Positions 24,151 through 32,196 of a DNA stretch of 32,196 nt are shown one piece after another. This DNA comes from Waterburya agarophytonicola KI4 (GTDB lineage Bacteria > Cyanobacteriota > Cyanobacteriia > Cyanobacteriales > Xenococcaceae), in assembly GCF_020640915.1 (NCBI RefSeq), contig NZ_JADWDC010000055.1:1-32196 (forward strand), given 5' to 3'. The notes under the pieces were generated by a model, which made no database searches, was not told where the DNA came from, and saw only the letters and a program-made list of their open reading frames with translations. The position numbers were made by a program, and so were the translations under genes. The first letter of the stretch is position 1. Every line of letters begins with the position of its first letter.

Positions 24151-26766
24151 TTAATCTTCAAAAATATCCAATTGTTCGATCGCTTTACCATCTTTATCTT
24201 TCTTGGGCTGTGTTTGTTGAATACCCTTACGTAAGCCCAAAGCAATTTTACTGTGTTTTTCTATTTGTCCCATTACCTGTCTAGCCCTACTTATTACCGA
24301 AGGAGGCAAACCTGCAAGTCTTCCTGCTTCAATACCATAAGATTTGCTTGCGCCACCCGCAGTTACTTGATGGAGAAAAATAATCTTATCCGCCATTTCT
24401 TTAACGGTGACTTGATAATTGGCTACGTTGCTTAATATTGATGCGAGTTCGTTTAACTCGTGATAGTGAGTAGCAAAAATAGTTCTACCTTGAATATCCG
24501 TAGCTAAATATTCCGCTACCGCCCAAGCAATGGAAAGCCCGTCAAAAGTAGCCGTACCTCTGCCGATTTCATCGAGGAGGATTAAAGATTTAGGGGTGGC
24601 GTGGTTGAGGATATTTGCCGTTTCGTTCATCTCCACCATAAAGGTAGATTGCCCTGTAGCTAAGTCGTCTACCGCACCAACGCGGGTAAAAATGCGATCG
24701 CAGATAGCAAGTCTTGCTTCTGTTGCGGGGACATAACTACCAATTTGAGCGATAAGTTGAATTAAACCTATTTGTCTGAGATAACAGCTTTTACCACTAG
24801 CGTTAGGTCCCGTTAGAACGATCAAATCTGGATTATCTTCGCCCATTTGTGCGGAATTGGGGACAAAAAAGCCTTCCCCGATAGATTGTTCCACTACGGG
24901 GTGTCTCCCTTCAACGATTTTAATCTCTCTTCCTTCTACCATTTCAGGACAACAGTAATTTTGATAGACGGCAATTTCGGCTAATCCTGCTAAAACATCG
25001 ATCGCAGCGACTGCTTTGGAAATGGTACGAATTTCTTGAGCTTTTTCGGCGACAGTATTTCTTAATTCGGCAAAGATGTCGTATTCGAGACTGCTTAAGT
25101 CATCTTTCGCTGTGAGTATTCTGGTTTCTCGCTCTTTTAACTCCGAAGTGATATATCTTTCTTCGTTGGTTAAGGTTTGCTTTCTTTGATAATTATCAGG
25201 GGCTTGACTGGCTTTGGAACGAGGCATACTGATATAGTAGCCAAAAGTTTTGTTATAGCCGACTTTAATATTAGCTACACCGACTCTTTCCCTTTCGGTT
25301 ACTTCCAAGTTAGTCAGCCATTGCTTGTCATCTTCTAGTCTTTGACGAATTTCATCCAGCCTGGAATCTACTCCATCTTTAATTATGCCCCCTTCTTTTA
25401 ATAAGATAGGTGGTGCGTCTACCAATCTTTCTACGACGTATGCGCCTAATTCTTCCAATTCTGGAGGGACATTGTGTAAGGCTTTTAAATAGGGAGAAGA
25501 ACCAAAAGATGCGATCGCCGATAAATCGCTTAATTTGATCAAAGATTCGGATAAAGCCAACAAATCTCGTGCATTTGCCGTACCAGAACCCACTCTACCT
25601 GACAATCGTTCTATATCATATATTTTACGCAGCATAGAGCGCAAATCCTGGCGCATAGAAGTATTTTCCACTAGCTCTTTAATCGTGCTTTGTCTGGCTG
25701 CTATACCCTTGATGTCGATTAATGGTTGCAATACCCAACGGCGTAATGTTCTTCCCCCCATAGCCGTCATAGTGCGATCTAACGCCCATAATAAAGAACT
25801 GTGAAAGGTATTATCGCGAATTGTTTGAGTAATTTCTAAATTGCGTCGAGTCTGATGATCTAAAACTAGATAGTCGGCTAAACTATAGGTGCGTAGTGCT
25901 TGCAATGGTACTTGATAAGCTTTTTGAGTATCTTCTACATATTCCAATAAACCCCCCGCAGCTCGAACTCCTAGAGGAATATGAGCGCATCCCATCCCTT
26001 CGAGAGAACTTACATTAAAAGTATCTCTCAGTCTTTGACTGGCTTCGGTTAAAGTAAAAGGCTGTTGCGATCGCAATGAATAACAAAAGCTATCGGGCAA
26101 ATAATCAGCTAAATACTCGGATTTTTCTCCTGGACGCAGCAAACCATTGATATCTGGCGCATTAGCGGGAATTAAGACTTCGGAAGGCTGCAAACGCAAT
26201 AATTCTAGAGTCAAAGAATTTAGTTCGCTAGATTGGGTAGTAAAAAACTCCCCTGTAGAGATATCTGCATAAGCTAAACCCCAATGTTCTCCTGCAATAA
26301 CAATAGCAGCCAAGAAATTATTCTTACGGGCTTGTAACATTCCATCGTCGGTTAGAGTACCGGGAGTGAGTAACTTTTGGATCTCCCTGCGTACCATCCG
26401 TTTTTCCGCAGCAGCTTGTTGGGAGTCTTCCACCTGATCGCAGATAGCCACCGCAAAACCTTTTTCTACCAACATGGTACTGTAACGTTCTAAAGCATGA
26501 TGGGGTACTCCCGTCATGGCTACCCGCCCGAGTTCTTTTCCTCCTTCCTTGCTAGTTTGAACTAGTTCTAATTCTCTGGCAATGGTAACAGCATCCTGAA
26601 AAAAGCATTCAAAAAAATCACCTACCCGATATAACAACAGTGCATTAGGATATTGTTCTTTCACTTCAACATAATGTTGATACATGGGTGAAAGCTTGGA
26701 TTTATCTATGTTGGTACAGTCAGTAATAATTTTTCTGTCTGTTTGGTTATGCTTCTCGGAGGACAT
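24151..26766 (-). CDS. mutS: DNA mismatch repair protein MutS
   Basis: MutS recognises mismatches and small loops and starts repair with MutL. The 871-residue product has the whole MutS1 architecture. The N-terminal mismatch-binding domain has the F-x-E motif in GDFFECF. Connector, lever and clamp domains follow, then the ATPase with Walker A GPNASGKS (653-660), [15 protein letters not shown] (about 728-742) and [12 protein letters not shown]. The C-terminus ends with QLDIFED, which looks like a sliding-clamp-binding motif. The ATG at 26766 is the natural start. The gene is intact. Confidence 0.97.
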   Translation of the reverse strand: MSSEKHNQTDRKIITDCTNIDKSKLSPMYQHYVEVKEQYPNALLLYRVGDFFECFFQDAVTIARELELVQTSKEGGKELGRVAMTGVPHHALERYSTMLVEKGFAVAICDQVEDSQQAAAEKRMVRREIQKLLTPGTLTDDGMLQARKNNFLAAIVIAGEHWGLAYADISTGEFFTTQSSELNSLTLELLRLQPSEVLIPANAPDINGLLRPGEKSEYLADYLPDSFCYSLRSQQPFTLTEASQRLRDTFNVSSLEGMGCAHIPLGVRAAGGLLEYVEDTQKAYQVPLQALRTYSLADYLVLDHQTRRNLEITQTIRDNTFHSSLLWALDRTMTAMGGRTLRRWVLQPLIDIKGIAARQSTIKELVENTSMRQDLRSMLRKIYDIERLSGRVGSGTANARDLLALSESLIKLSDLSAIASFGSSPYLKALHNVPPELEELGAYVVERLVDAPPILLKEGGIIKDGVDSRLDEIRQRLEDDKQWLTNLEVTERERVGVANIKVGYNKTFGYYISMPRSKASQAPDNYQRKQTLTNEERYITSELKERETRILTAKDDLSSLEYDIFAELRNTVAEKAQEIRTISKAVAAIDVLAGLAEIAVYQNYCCPEMVEGREIKIVEGRHPVVEQSIGEGFFVPNSAQMGEDNPDLIVLTGPNASGKSCYLRQIGLIQLIAQIGSYVPATEARLAICDRIFTRVGAVDDLATGQSTFMVEMNETANILNHATPKSLILLDEIGRGTATFDGLSIAWAVAEYLATDIQGRTIFATHYHELNELASILSNVANYQVTVKEMADKIIFLHQVTAGGASKSYGIEAGRLAGLPPSVISRARQVMGQIEKHSKIALGLRKGIQQTQPKKDKDGKAIEQLDIFED

Positions 26767-26899
26767 ATATCAGTGCAATAGGTATCTTGATTACTAAGTA
26801 CTTTATCCCATTGCATTGGTTCATTTAACGATAATCTCGATCTGTTTTAAGATTTCTATGACAATGGAAATTTCTGATGAACTATAAAATTAGAATAGG

Positions 26900-27952
26900 T
26901 CAAAGCTTATTGGGATCGCTATTAACGCCGAGTTTGGCGATCGCTTTATCCAATATTTCTAACCCTCGATCGACACTCTCTATTTGAGATAAACAATCCC
27001 TTAACTGGGCTGCATCAGCAAAATCTTTACAATACCAAGCAAGATGTTTGCGCGATTGATAGATACCGCGTTGCCCTTTATATTCCCACAACCCTACTAA
27101 ATGTTCCTTGGCACAGAGCAATTTTTCAATAGTCGAAGGAGGGGGTAAAACTTCACCAGTTTTCAAAAAGCGATCTATTTCTCCCACCAAAAAAGGATAT
27201 CCCAAAGTACCTCGCGAACACATTACCCCATCAGCATTAGTGATCGCCAAACATTTAATTGCAGCTTCTACCGAAAAAATATCCCCATTAGCAATGACAG
27301 GTATAGATAAAGTCTGTTTAACTTTAGCAATCCATTCCCACCGCGCATTACCGTTATAACCCTGGGCGCGAGTACGGGCGTGAAGAGTGAGCATTGCTGC
27401 ACCTCCATCTTCCATTCTGCGGGCAAAGTCAATAATATTTATTTCCTCATCATCCCAACCAATACGAGTTTTAACCGTTACGGGAACATCCACCGCTTCA
27501 ACCACGGTTTGGACAATTGCTGCTGCTATTTCTGGCTGACGCAACAAAGAAGAACCACCACCTTTTTTAGTAATCTTATTAACAGGACAACCCATATTAA
27601 TATCGATGGTGTTAGCTCCTTCTGCTACGGCTTTTTGGGCTGCTTCTGCCATAAAATCGGGGCGACAGTCAAACAGTTGAATGCTAATAGGATCTTCATC
27701 GGGTGCGATCGCCATAATTGCAGGCAATTCTGTCAAATGATGAATTTCTTTGGCACTCACCATTTCCGTATAGATCATCGATTCTGGGGCATATCGCCTT
27801 ACCAACCGACGAAACACTAAATCCGTTACCCCAGATAGGGGAGACTGTAAAACACGACTATTAACTACCACTGAGCCGATATTAAGAGGGGTAGATAACT
27901 TTTTTTTAAGTTCCCCAGATAAAGAAGGTGCGATATTTCTTGGATAAATCAT
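26900..27952 (-). CDS. tRNA-dihydrouridine synthase, DusB/NifR3 type
   Basis: The enzyme reduces specific uridines in tRNA to dihydrouridine using FMN and NADPH. The 350-residue product has the TIM barrel start LQSPLSGVTDLVFRRLVRRY and the substrate segment SIQLFDCRPDFMAEAA. The motif INMGCPVNKITKKGGGSSLL holds the catalytic Cys, and ARTRAQGYNGNARWEWI and VIANGDIFSVEAA follow. A helical RNA-binding tail completes it. The gene is intact. Its 5' side is next to the AAAAGGG repeat that separates it from lexA. Confidence 0.94.
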   Translation of the reverse strand: MIYPRNIAPSLSGELKKKLSTPLNIGSVVVNSRVLQSPLSGVTDLVFRRLVRRYAPESMIYTEMVSAKEIHHLTELPAIMAIAPDEDPISIQLFDCRPDFMAEAAQKAVAEGANTIDINMGCPVNKITKKGGGSSLLRQPEIAAAIVQTVVEAVDVPVTVKTRIGWDDEEINIIDFARRMEDGGAAMLTLHARTRAQGYNGNARWEWIAKVKQTLSIPVIANGDIFSVEAAIKCLAITNADGVMCSRGTLGYPFLVGEIDRFLKTGEVLPPPSTIEKLLCAKEHLVGLWEYKGQRGIYQSRKHLAWYCKDFADAAQLRDCLSQIESVDRGLEILDKAIAKLGVNSDPNKL

Positions 27953-27986
27953 GATTGATTACCAAAGAGGTAAAAAGAAAAAGAGC

Positions 27987-28047
27987 AAAGGGAAAAGGGA
28001 AAAGGGAAAAGGGAAAAGGGAAAAGGGAAAAGGGAAAAGGGAAAAGG
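27987..28047. repeat. AAAAGGG heptanucleotide tandem repeat
   Basis: Seven full AAAAGGG units (27993-28041) are flanked by partial units, close to nine in total, without a single mismatch. Short purine heptamers in tandem between genes are a known feature of many cyanobacteria. It lies between the start of the dus gene and the end of lexA. The copy number is likely to vary between strains. Confidence 0.95.
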
Positions 28048-28065
28048 TTTGTTTATTTCCCTTTT
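28035..28065 (-). terminator. Possible lexA terminator using the repeat as one arm
   Basis: AAAAGGGAAA at 28035-28044 can pair with TTTCCCTTTT at 28056-28065 over an 11-nt loop. Read on the minus strand, this comes 13 bp after the lexA stop, and the 3' arm runs into T- and C-rich sequence. The repeat offers several alternative registers. Confidence 0.45.
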
Positions 28066-28077
28066 TGTCGAATATTA

Positions 28078-28692
28078 CTAATTGTTTCCAGCAACAGATC
28101 GCCAGATACCTACCAACACGCCCTGAATTTCCACATTTTCGGCTTCGGCTTTAATTGGTTCGTATTTTTGATTGGCTGGCTTGAGGGTAATTTGCTCTTG
28201 TTCTTGATAAAAATGCTTGAGAGTAGTACCGTGTCCAGAAACTCTAGCAGCTACGATATCACCATTTTTGACTTCCGAACTCGAAGAAAGCGATCGCATG
28301 ACGGCATAATCACCTTCATTAATGAAGTCTTCGATCATACTGTCTCCCGTAACCCGCAAAACATAACAGTCTGACTGGGCAAATAAATCAGATAAGTCTA
28401 GTCTAGTTTTATCTTCAGTAAAAGGCTCAACTAATCCCCCAGCAGCAATTGCTCCTTCAATGGACAAACCTTTATCTGGTTGATGTAAAATTCTTAAGGT
28501 ACGGGCTTTGCCATCAGTCCAATCGATATAACCCTTATTCCGCAATCTTTCTAAGCGACTTTGTACGGGGGCTGGCGATCGCAAGTTCATCGCTTTCATC
28601 ATTTGTCTGATGGATGGTGCGTGTTGAGTCGAGCGAATATATTCGATCAACCAATCGTAAAGTTCCTTCTGGGCGGGAGTTAAACTTTCCAT
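28078..28692 (-). CDS. lexA: LexA-family repressor
   Basis: The 204-residue product has an N-terminal winged helix (APSIRQMMKAMNLRSPAPVQSRLERLRNKGYI) and a C-terminal S24 peptidase domain. The expected Ala84-Gly85 cleavage site (AIAAGGLVEPF), the nucleophile Ser118 (GDSMIED) and the Lys159 base (GTTLKHF) are all present. It therefore looks competent for RecA-stimulated self-cleavage. The Synechocystis homologue is reported to lack key residues and to have non-SOS roles. Whether this one runs an SOS response cannot be told here. The start codon is ATG at 28692. Confidence 0.95.
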   Translation of the reverse strand: MESLTPAQKELYDWLIEYIRSTQHAPSIRQMMKAMNLRSPAPVQSRLERLRNKGYIDWTDGKARTLRILHQPDKGLSIEGAIAAGGLVEPFTEDKTRLDLSDLFAQSDCYVLRVTGDSMIEDFINEGDYAVMRSLSSSSEVKNGDIVAARVSGHGTTLKHFYQEQEQITLKPANQKYEPIKAEAENVEIQGVLVGIWRSVAGNN

Positions 28693-28829
28693 AAGTTTAG
28701 AGAATTCTAGGGTTTAATTGATGAACAAAAACTTGCTCTGTTTTCAAAGAACATAGGTACTAAATATTAGAAGATATAAAGCCCTAGAAAGTCAAGTTTC
28801 AATCAGTAAAGAAAGAAGAAGCAACCATC

Positions 28830-29558
28830 TCAAACAGCCAAAAATTTCTGAATTACTTCTTGACTTAATTCGGCAGTACTACCCGATGCCACGATCCCGC
28901 CCTTTTGCATTGCATAATATTTATCTGCTTGACGGACAAAATGTAGGTGTTGTTCGACGAGCAATACAGAAATACCTGTTGCAGCGATTATTCGTTTAAC
29001 CGCAGCTTCGATTTCTAAAATAATCGATGGTTGGATACCTTCAGTGGGTTCGTCTAAGACTAATAAACGAGGTTTTCCCATTAAAGCGCGAGCGATGGCT
29101 AATTGCTGTTGTTGTCCTCCACTTAAATCTCCTCCCATGCGAGATAGCATAGTTTTGAGTACGGGAAATAGCTCGAATATTTCTTCGGGAATAGATTCGT
29201 TGCCTTTTCTACCTTGGGGTTTTGCTTCCAAACCCAAAAGAAGATTGTCTTTAACTGAAACGCGAGGAATTATTTCTCTTCCTTGAGGAACATAACCGAT
29301 ACCCAATTTTGCTCGACGATCTGGAGTTAGTTGGTTGATCGATCGCTCGGCAAAAAAAATATTTCCCGTGCGGGGAGAAAGCAAACCCATAATAGTTTTT
29401 AAGAGAGTGGTTTTACCTACTCCATTTCGCCCGATCAAACATACCATTTGCCCAGGAGGAACGCTCATGTCAACGTTGCGTAAAATATGACTTTCACCAT
29501 AATAGACATTGAGGTTGGATATCCCGAGCATGATATCTGTTGCTTGTGCTTGTGTCAT
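28830..29558 (-). CDS. urtE: ABC transporter ATPase, UrtE/LivF type
   Basis: The 242-residue product is a single ABC ATPase of the branched-chain/urea class. It has Walker A GRNGVGKT (43-50), signature LSGGQQQQ (145-152) and Walker B LLVLDEPTEGIQPS. GYVPQGREIIPRVSVKDNLLLGL points to UrtE, the last gene of the urtABCDE urea transporter operon. urtA-D are not upstream. The neighbour on that side is an unrelated small gene. It could be a displaced urtE or a related livF, and I favour urtE. Confidence 0.85.
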   Translation of the reverse strand: MTQAQATDIMLGISNLNVYYGESHILRNVDMSVPPGQMVCLIGRNGVGKTTLLKTIMGLLSPRTGNIFFAERSINQLTPDRRAKLGIGYVPQGREIIPRVSVKDNLLLGLEAKPQGRKGNESIPEEIFELFPVLKTMLSRMGGDLSGGQQQQLAIARALMGKPRLLVLDEPTEGIQPSIILEIEAAVKRIIAATGISVLLVEQHLHFVRQADKYYAMQKGGIVASGSTAELSQEVIQKFLAV

Positions 29559-29628
29559 AAATAGCGATCGCTTGTTGGTAACAATTTATCGAACTATATT
29601 TAGACTACACCAGACAGCACAATTGTTT

Positions 29629-30099
29629 CTAAAGAACTTTGTGAGTGTGAGAATGCTGCTTTACATTGTCGTCATTACTAACCACCCGAGAATTATTCAG
29701 CACTCTTTTTCTTTCCAAAGAATAATTAAAATCTTGTTTGCTCGTACCCAAGGGAATAAGCTCTTTAGCTTCGGGGCGACTTTTGTAGGTACGAGTTGCT
29801 GCTGCCAGTCTTTCGGCAAAGCGATCGCATAATTCAATCTTTTCGTTGCTTTGTAGTGCTTGAGGTATTTGCACCTCATCAGAGGATAACACTTCCCCCA
29901 AAGTTGTAGAACAGGCTAATTGATAAGAAGTAGGAATACCTTTGATTAGTGCCTCTAAGGCAGCCGAAGGAATAGGTTCGATTATTCTTACCTCTTGCAT
30001 TTCTCCATCGTCTCTGACAAAACAAGTTGCCAAACCCAAAACACAGTAATCTTCTCGATCTAAATCTGATGCTTGAGCGAATACAGTTCCCGTAGTCAT
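29629..30099 (-). CDS. Conserved-looking protein of unknown function
   Basis: The 156-residue product is soluble, with an N-terminal strand-rich part (DYCVLGLATCFVRDDGEMQEVRIIEPIPSAALEALIKGIPTSY) and a polar, basic C-terminal tail. I do not recognise the family. It starts at ATG 30099. It lies 70 bp upstream of the urtE-like gene on the same strand and may be cotranscribed with it. The coherent composition and absence of frame damage support a real gene. Confidence 0.65.
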   Translation of the reverse strand: MTTGTVFAQASDLDREDYCVLGLATCFVRDDGEMQEVRIIEPIPSAALEALIKGIPTSYQLACSTTLGEVLSSDEVQIPQALQSNEKIELCDRFAERLAAATRTYKSRPEAKELIPLGTSKQDFNYSLERKRVLNNSRVVSNDDNVKQHSHTHKVL

Positions 30100-30453
30100 A
30101 TTTGTAAAATGCCAGTATTAAATAAAAATCTTAACTATAGCGATAGCTAACACTAAGACTGAATTTAATGTAAAACGGTTTTATTCCGTTAAATGTAAAG
30201 GTGAATTGTAACTAAAACAAATATTTTTTATCAAAGCTTATAACAAGTTCAAAATTAATTTAAGTAATTATCAGGAAGACGTTTGACCTTTTTTTAGTCA
30301 TGATGCTGTTTATAAAGATTTTAAAAACCAATTTGGGGAATCTAATTTAATAATTTAAACGATAGTGAGACAGTTTGATTGGTGACACATAAGACCAGTA
30401 ATGACTGCCAAGCTAAATAGTAAAGTATCACTAGGAAAAGTTTAATTGGTGCT
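30100..30453. other. Divergent intergenic region
   Basis: Promoter region between the gene at 29629 (minus) and the TPR gene at 30454 (plus). It is AT-rich with long A and T runs. No convincing operator, small gene or RNA element is seen. Confidence 0.4.
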
Positions 30454-31182
30454 ATGAAGAACAACTTCGATCGGAATCCAAACTATATTAATTCTCCACA
30501 ACCAAGAGCAAATTTCCCACTATCATCTTATAGTTTGGATTTAGCATCATTGTCTCATTGTTATTGGTCTAATTTAGATCCTAAAAGTTCGGAACACTCT
30601 TTGAGAAGTTATGTCCAAGAAAAAGCATCTCAAGGAGAATATACTATTGCCATTTCTATTCTTGATGAGTTGATTGCTCTTAATCCAGATAATGCAGCAG
30701 ATTATAATAATCGAGGATTGATGCATTTTCGCAATAATCAAATGATTGAAGCTCTTTGCGATCTATCCCAAGCACTAGAAATCGATCCTCATCTTGATAG
30801 TGCTTATAATAATCGAGCTAACTGCTATGCAGCCCAAGGAGATTTGAGTAGCGCGATCGCAGATTATGACTTAGCATTAGATTTAAACCCCGCCAACCTC
30901 CGCGCCTGGATTAACCAGGGAATTACTTTCCGCGAATTAGGACTATACGATTTAGCTTTAGAAAATTTTGATATAACTCTAATTATTGGCGATGCTTTAG
31001 AAGAAAGAATTTATCCCGAACGAGGAAGAACATATCATTTAAGGGGCGACTGGAACTGTGCAGCAGGAGATTATCAAAAAGCTCTCGATGTCTTAGCCAA
31101 TAAACCAGAATTAGTCAATCACAGAAAAAAAGTAACGAGATGGTTAAACGAACTATTAAGCCCTTTGATGATTAGCGATTAG
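30454..31182 (+). CDS. TPR-repeat protein
   Basis: The 242-residue product has a low-complexity N-terminus (1-45) and about five tetratricopeptide repeats (roughly 48-81, 82-115, 116-149, 150-183, 186-219). The repeats have typical patterns such as ADYNNRGLMHFRNNQMIEALCDLSQALEIDP and SAYNNRANCYAAQGDLSSAIADYDLALDLNP. TPR arrays are protein-protein docking surfaces. No signal peptide or membrane segment is present. The binding partner is unknown. It overlaps the 3' end of the convergent downstream gene by 4 bp. Confidence 0.9.
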   Translation: MKNNFDRNPNYINSPQPRANFPLSSYSLDLASLSHCYWSNLDPKSSEHSLRSYVQEKASQGEYTIAISILDELIALNPDNAADYNNRGLMHFRNNQMIEALCDLSQALEIDPHLDSAYNNRANCYAAQGDLSSAIADYDLALDLNPANLRAWINQGITFRELGLYDLALENFDITLIIGDALEERIYPERGRTYHLRGDWNCAAGDYQKALDVLANKPELVNHRKKVTRWLNELLSPLMISD

Positions 31183-31550
31183 CGATTCCTTATTCCTCGT
31201 TTCTCATCTTCTGGTAGCCAATAAATTCTACTTTGGTTAGGAGAAGTCAAAGAACTGTATTGTTCCATCAGACTTTGAGTTCTTTGGGGATCGAAATTAT
31301 AATTCAATTGTTCTCTTAATTTAGATACTCTGGCATCAGTTTCTTGCACCTGGATGCGTAACTCTTCTAATTTTGCCTGTTGAGAAAGATGATAGGGCAA
31401 AAGTCGAAACAAAGAAGCGATCGCAGCAAGAGCAATTGCCCAACTTAAAATTAGCTTAAGACTAATCTCTGTAGTAACCCCTCGATAAGGATTTCCGCGC
31501 TGAGGAGATTTGCGACGTTTCTTTTTAGGTGTCTGCCGATGGGAATCCAT
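31179..31550 (-). CDS. Small single-pass membrane protein with coiled coil
   Basis: The 123-residue product starts with a strongly basic tail (residues 5-18 rich in Lys and Arg). One transmembrane helix follows at about 31-51 (LKLILSWAIALAAIASLF), then a coiled coil at about 55-85 (QAKLEELRIQVQETDARVSKLREQL). This layout, basic cytoplasmic tail plus membrane anchor plus extracytoplasmic coil, resembles FtsL/FtsB-like proteins, but no specific family is recognised. It is convergent with the TPR gene. Confidence 0.75.
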   Translation of the reverse strand: MDSHRQTPKKKRRKSPQRGNPYRGVTTEISLKLILSWAIALAAIASLFRLLPYHLSQQAKLEELRIQVQETDARVSKLREQLNYNFDPQRTQSLMEQYSSLTSPNQSRIYWLPEDEKRGIRNR

Positions 31551-31667
31551 GTTTGCATCTAGCGGTTAATAAATAATCAAGGATTCCAGACTAACAACTA
31601 ATATGATTATTGCCAATCTGAAATCCCGATCGCGATTTACTTAGATTTTACTTAGATATTTATGTCT

Positions 31668-31763
31668 TTAAGACTTGTATAACTCAGTAGAAAGACGAAC
31701 TGCCATAATTCCAGCAAATAATGCTACGACAAGAGCGATATAGATTTGACTATCTGAGATCAT
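31668..31763 (-). CDS. psaM: Photosystem I reaction centre subunit XII
   Basis: The 31-residue peptide reads MISDSQIYIALVVALFAGIM, then AVRLSTELYKS. It is a single hydrophobic helix followed by the RLSTELYK end that defines PsaM. PsaM is a thylakoid-membrane subunit of photosystem I near the trimer interface. AAGGAG lies about 10 nt upstream of the ATG at 31763. The gene is easily missed because of its size. Upstream, 31764-32196 carries hairpins and no other gene. Confidence 0.92.
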   Translation of the reverse strand: MISDSQIYIALVVALFAGIMAVRLSTELYKS

Positions 31764-32196
31764 AATATTTTACTCCTTTTTTGATTTTGTGAATAAAGAT
31801 ATTCCATCACTAATTTGCGTCATAATCGACCCCATACAGAAGATCTTGTAACAAGTCGTAGCAAAAATCTCTGAAAGGCACGCCTTGATTTACACCTGTA
31901 GTTTACCATGTTTTTGCTCGGCGTGCCAGAGTGTGCCAGCATTGGTTTTATAGTGTAGTATGCCCCGTTAATTTAATAGTCTATTTTGGGTCTTTTTCTA
32001 ATGCTGTACTAGCCTGTAGCAATATTTTAATACGACCTGCATTACCAGACGATATTTTTCGTTAGCAGAGGTTGTCCTCTGAAACGACGAGAATCGGTTA
32101 ACCCCCTCTAATAGAGTAGTTAATTTAGTGTATGTGCCATACTAAGCTTAGACGTATTTACATTGCATTAACTAAATCACCTTTATTTTTTAATTT
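31764..32196. promoter_or_regulatory. Long leader/promoter region upstream of psaM
   Basis: More than 430 bp without a gene. It contains two strong hairpins: GGCACGCC (31877-31884) pairing with GGCGTGCC (31920-31927), and CGTTagCAGAGG-ttgt-CCTCTGaAACG (32060-32086). Either could belong to the 5' region of psaM mRNA, to a small RNA, or to a gene beyond the right edge. The promoter position is not clear. Confidence 0.4.

Noticed and set aside
27987-28047. CRISPR array
   Set aside because: The units are 7 bp and contiguous, without spacers, so this is a microsatellite-like repeat.
1-32196. tRNA or rRNA genes
   Set aside because: No T-loop (GGTTCRANTCC) or rRNA-like stretch was found on either strand by eye.

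Overview
This window looks like chromosomal DNA from a unicellular or pseudofilamentous cyanobacterium. GCGATCGC (HIP1) sites are frequent, the DNA is AT-rich, and the genes include psaM, a ferredoxin-fused nirA, a ComFB-domain protein, a Mo-nitro_C protein and bidirectional-hydrogenase hoxH. A Pleurocapsa/Stanieria-like lineage is possible, but I cannot fix the genus from the sequence alone.

Layout. 1-1063 is a gene-poor patch of mobile-element debris: a strong hairpin, an array of direct repeats resembling a Tn7-like/CAST transposon end, and an ISAs1 transposase stump next to a GC-rich palindrome. 1064-2036 is the C-terminal two thirds of hoxH. 2199-19208 is a block of mostly housekeeping genes: coaE, a flavin reductase, a Sua5/YrdC protein, larC, a fused oligopeptide-type ABC ATPase, an amino-acid-binding lipoprotein, mscL, an AGE epimerase, an Era-like GTPase, thrB, a GNAT acetyltransferase, a ComFB protein, a TerB/Mo-nitro_C protein, an RluA-family pseudouridine synthase, a PKHD dioxygenase and nirA. 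An orphan gene follows at 19685-20305. 20318-20769 (minus strand) is the N-terminal third of hoxH, capped at its start codon by a solo tnpB element. 22126-23440 is a second decay zone with a beta-helix remnant, a feoC-like gene and a kinase remnant. From 23542 onward the DNA is ordinary: a globin gene, mutS, dus, lexA, an orphan urtE-like ATPase, a TPR gene and psaM.

Main observation. The two hoxH pieces are about 18 kb apart on opposite strands. Inverting exactly 1064-20317 joins them head to tail in the correct frame with no base missing. Each half also carries its own frameshift: +2 inside a perfect 32-bp palindrome, and +4 from a GACC tandem duplication. Removing these leaves 450 + 969 nt, an intact 472-residue HoxH with both Ni-binding motifs. 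The [NiFe]-hydrogenase large subunit has therefore been broken by an inversion and two small mutations, and a tnpB element sits at its start codon. No hoxEFUY or hyp gene is visible in the window. No recombinase gene lies inside the inverted block and no inverted repeat frames it, so I read this as decay rather than a programmed switch. A reversible or assembly origin should still be tested.
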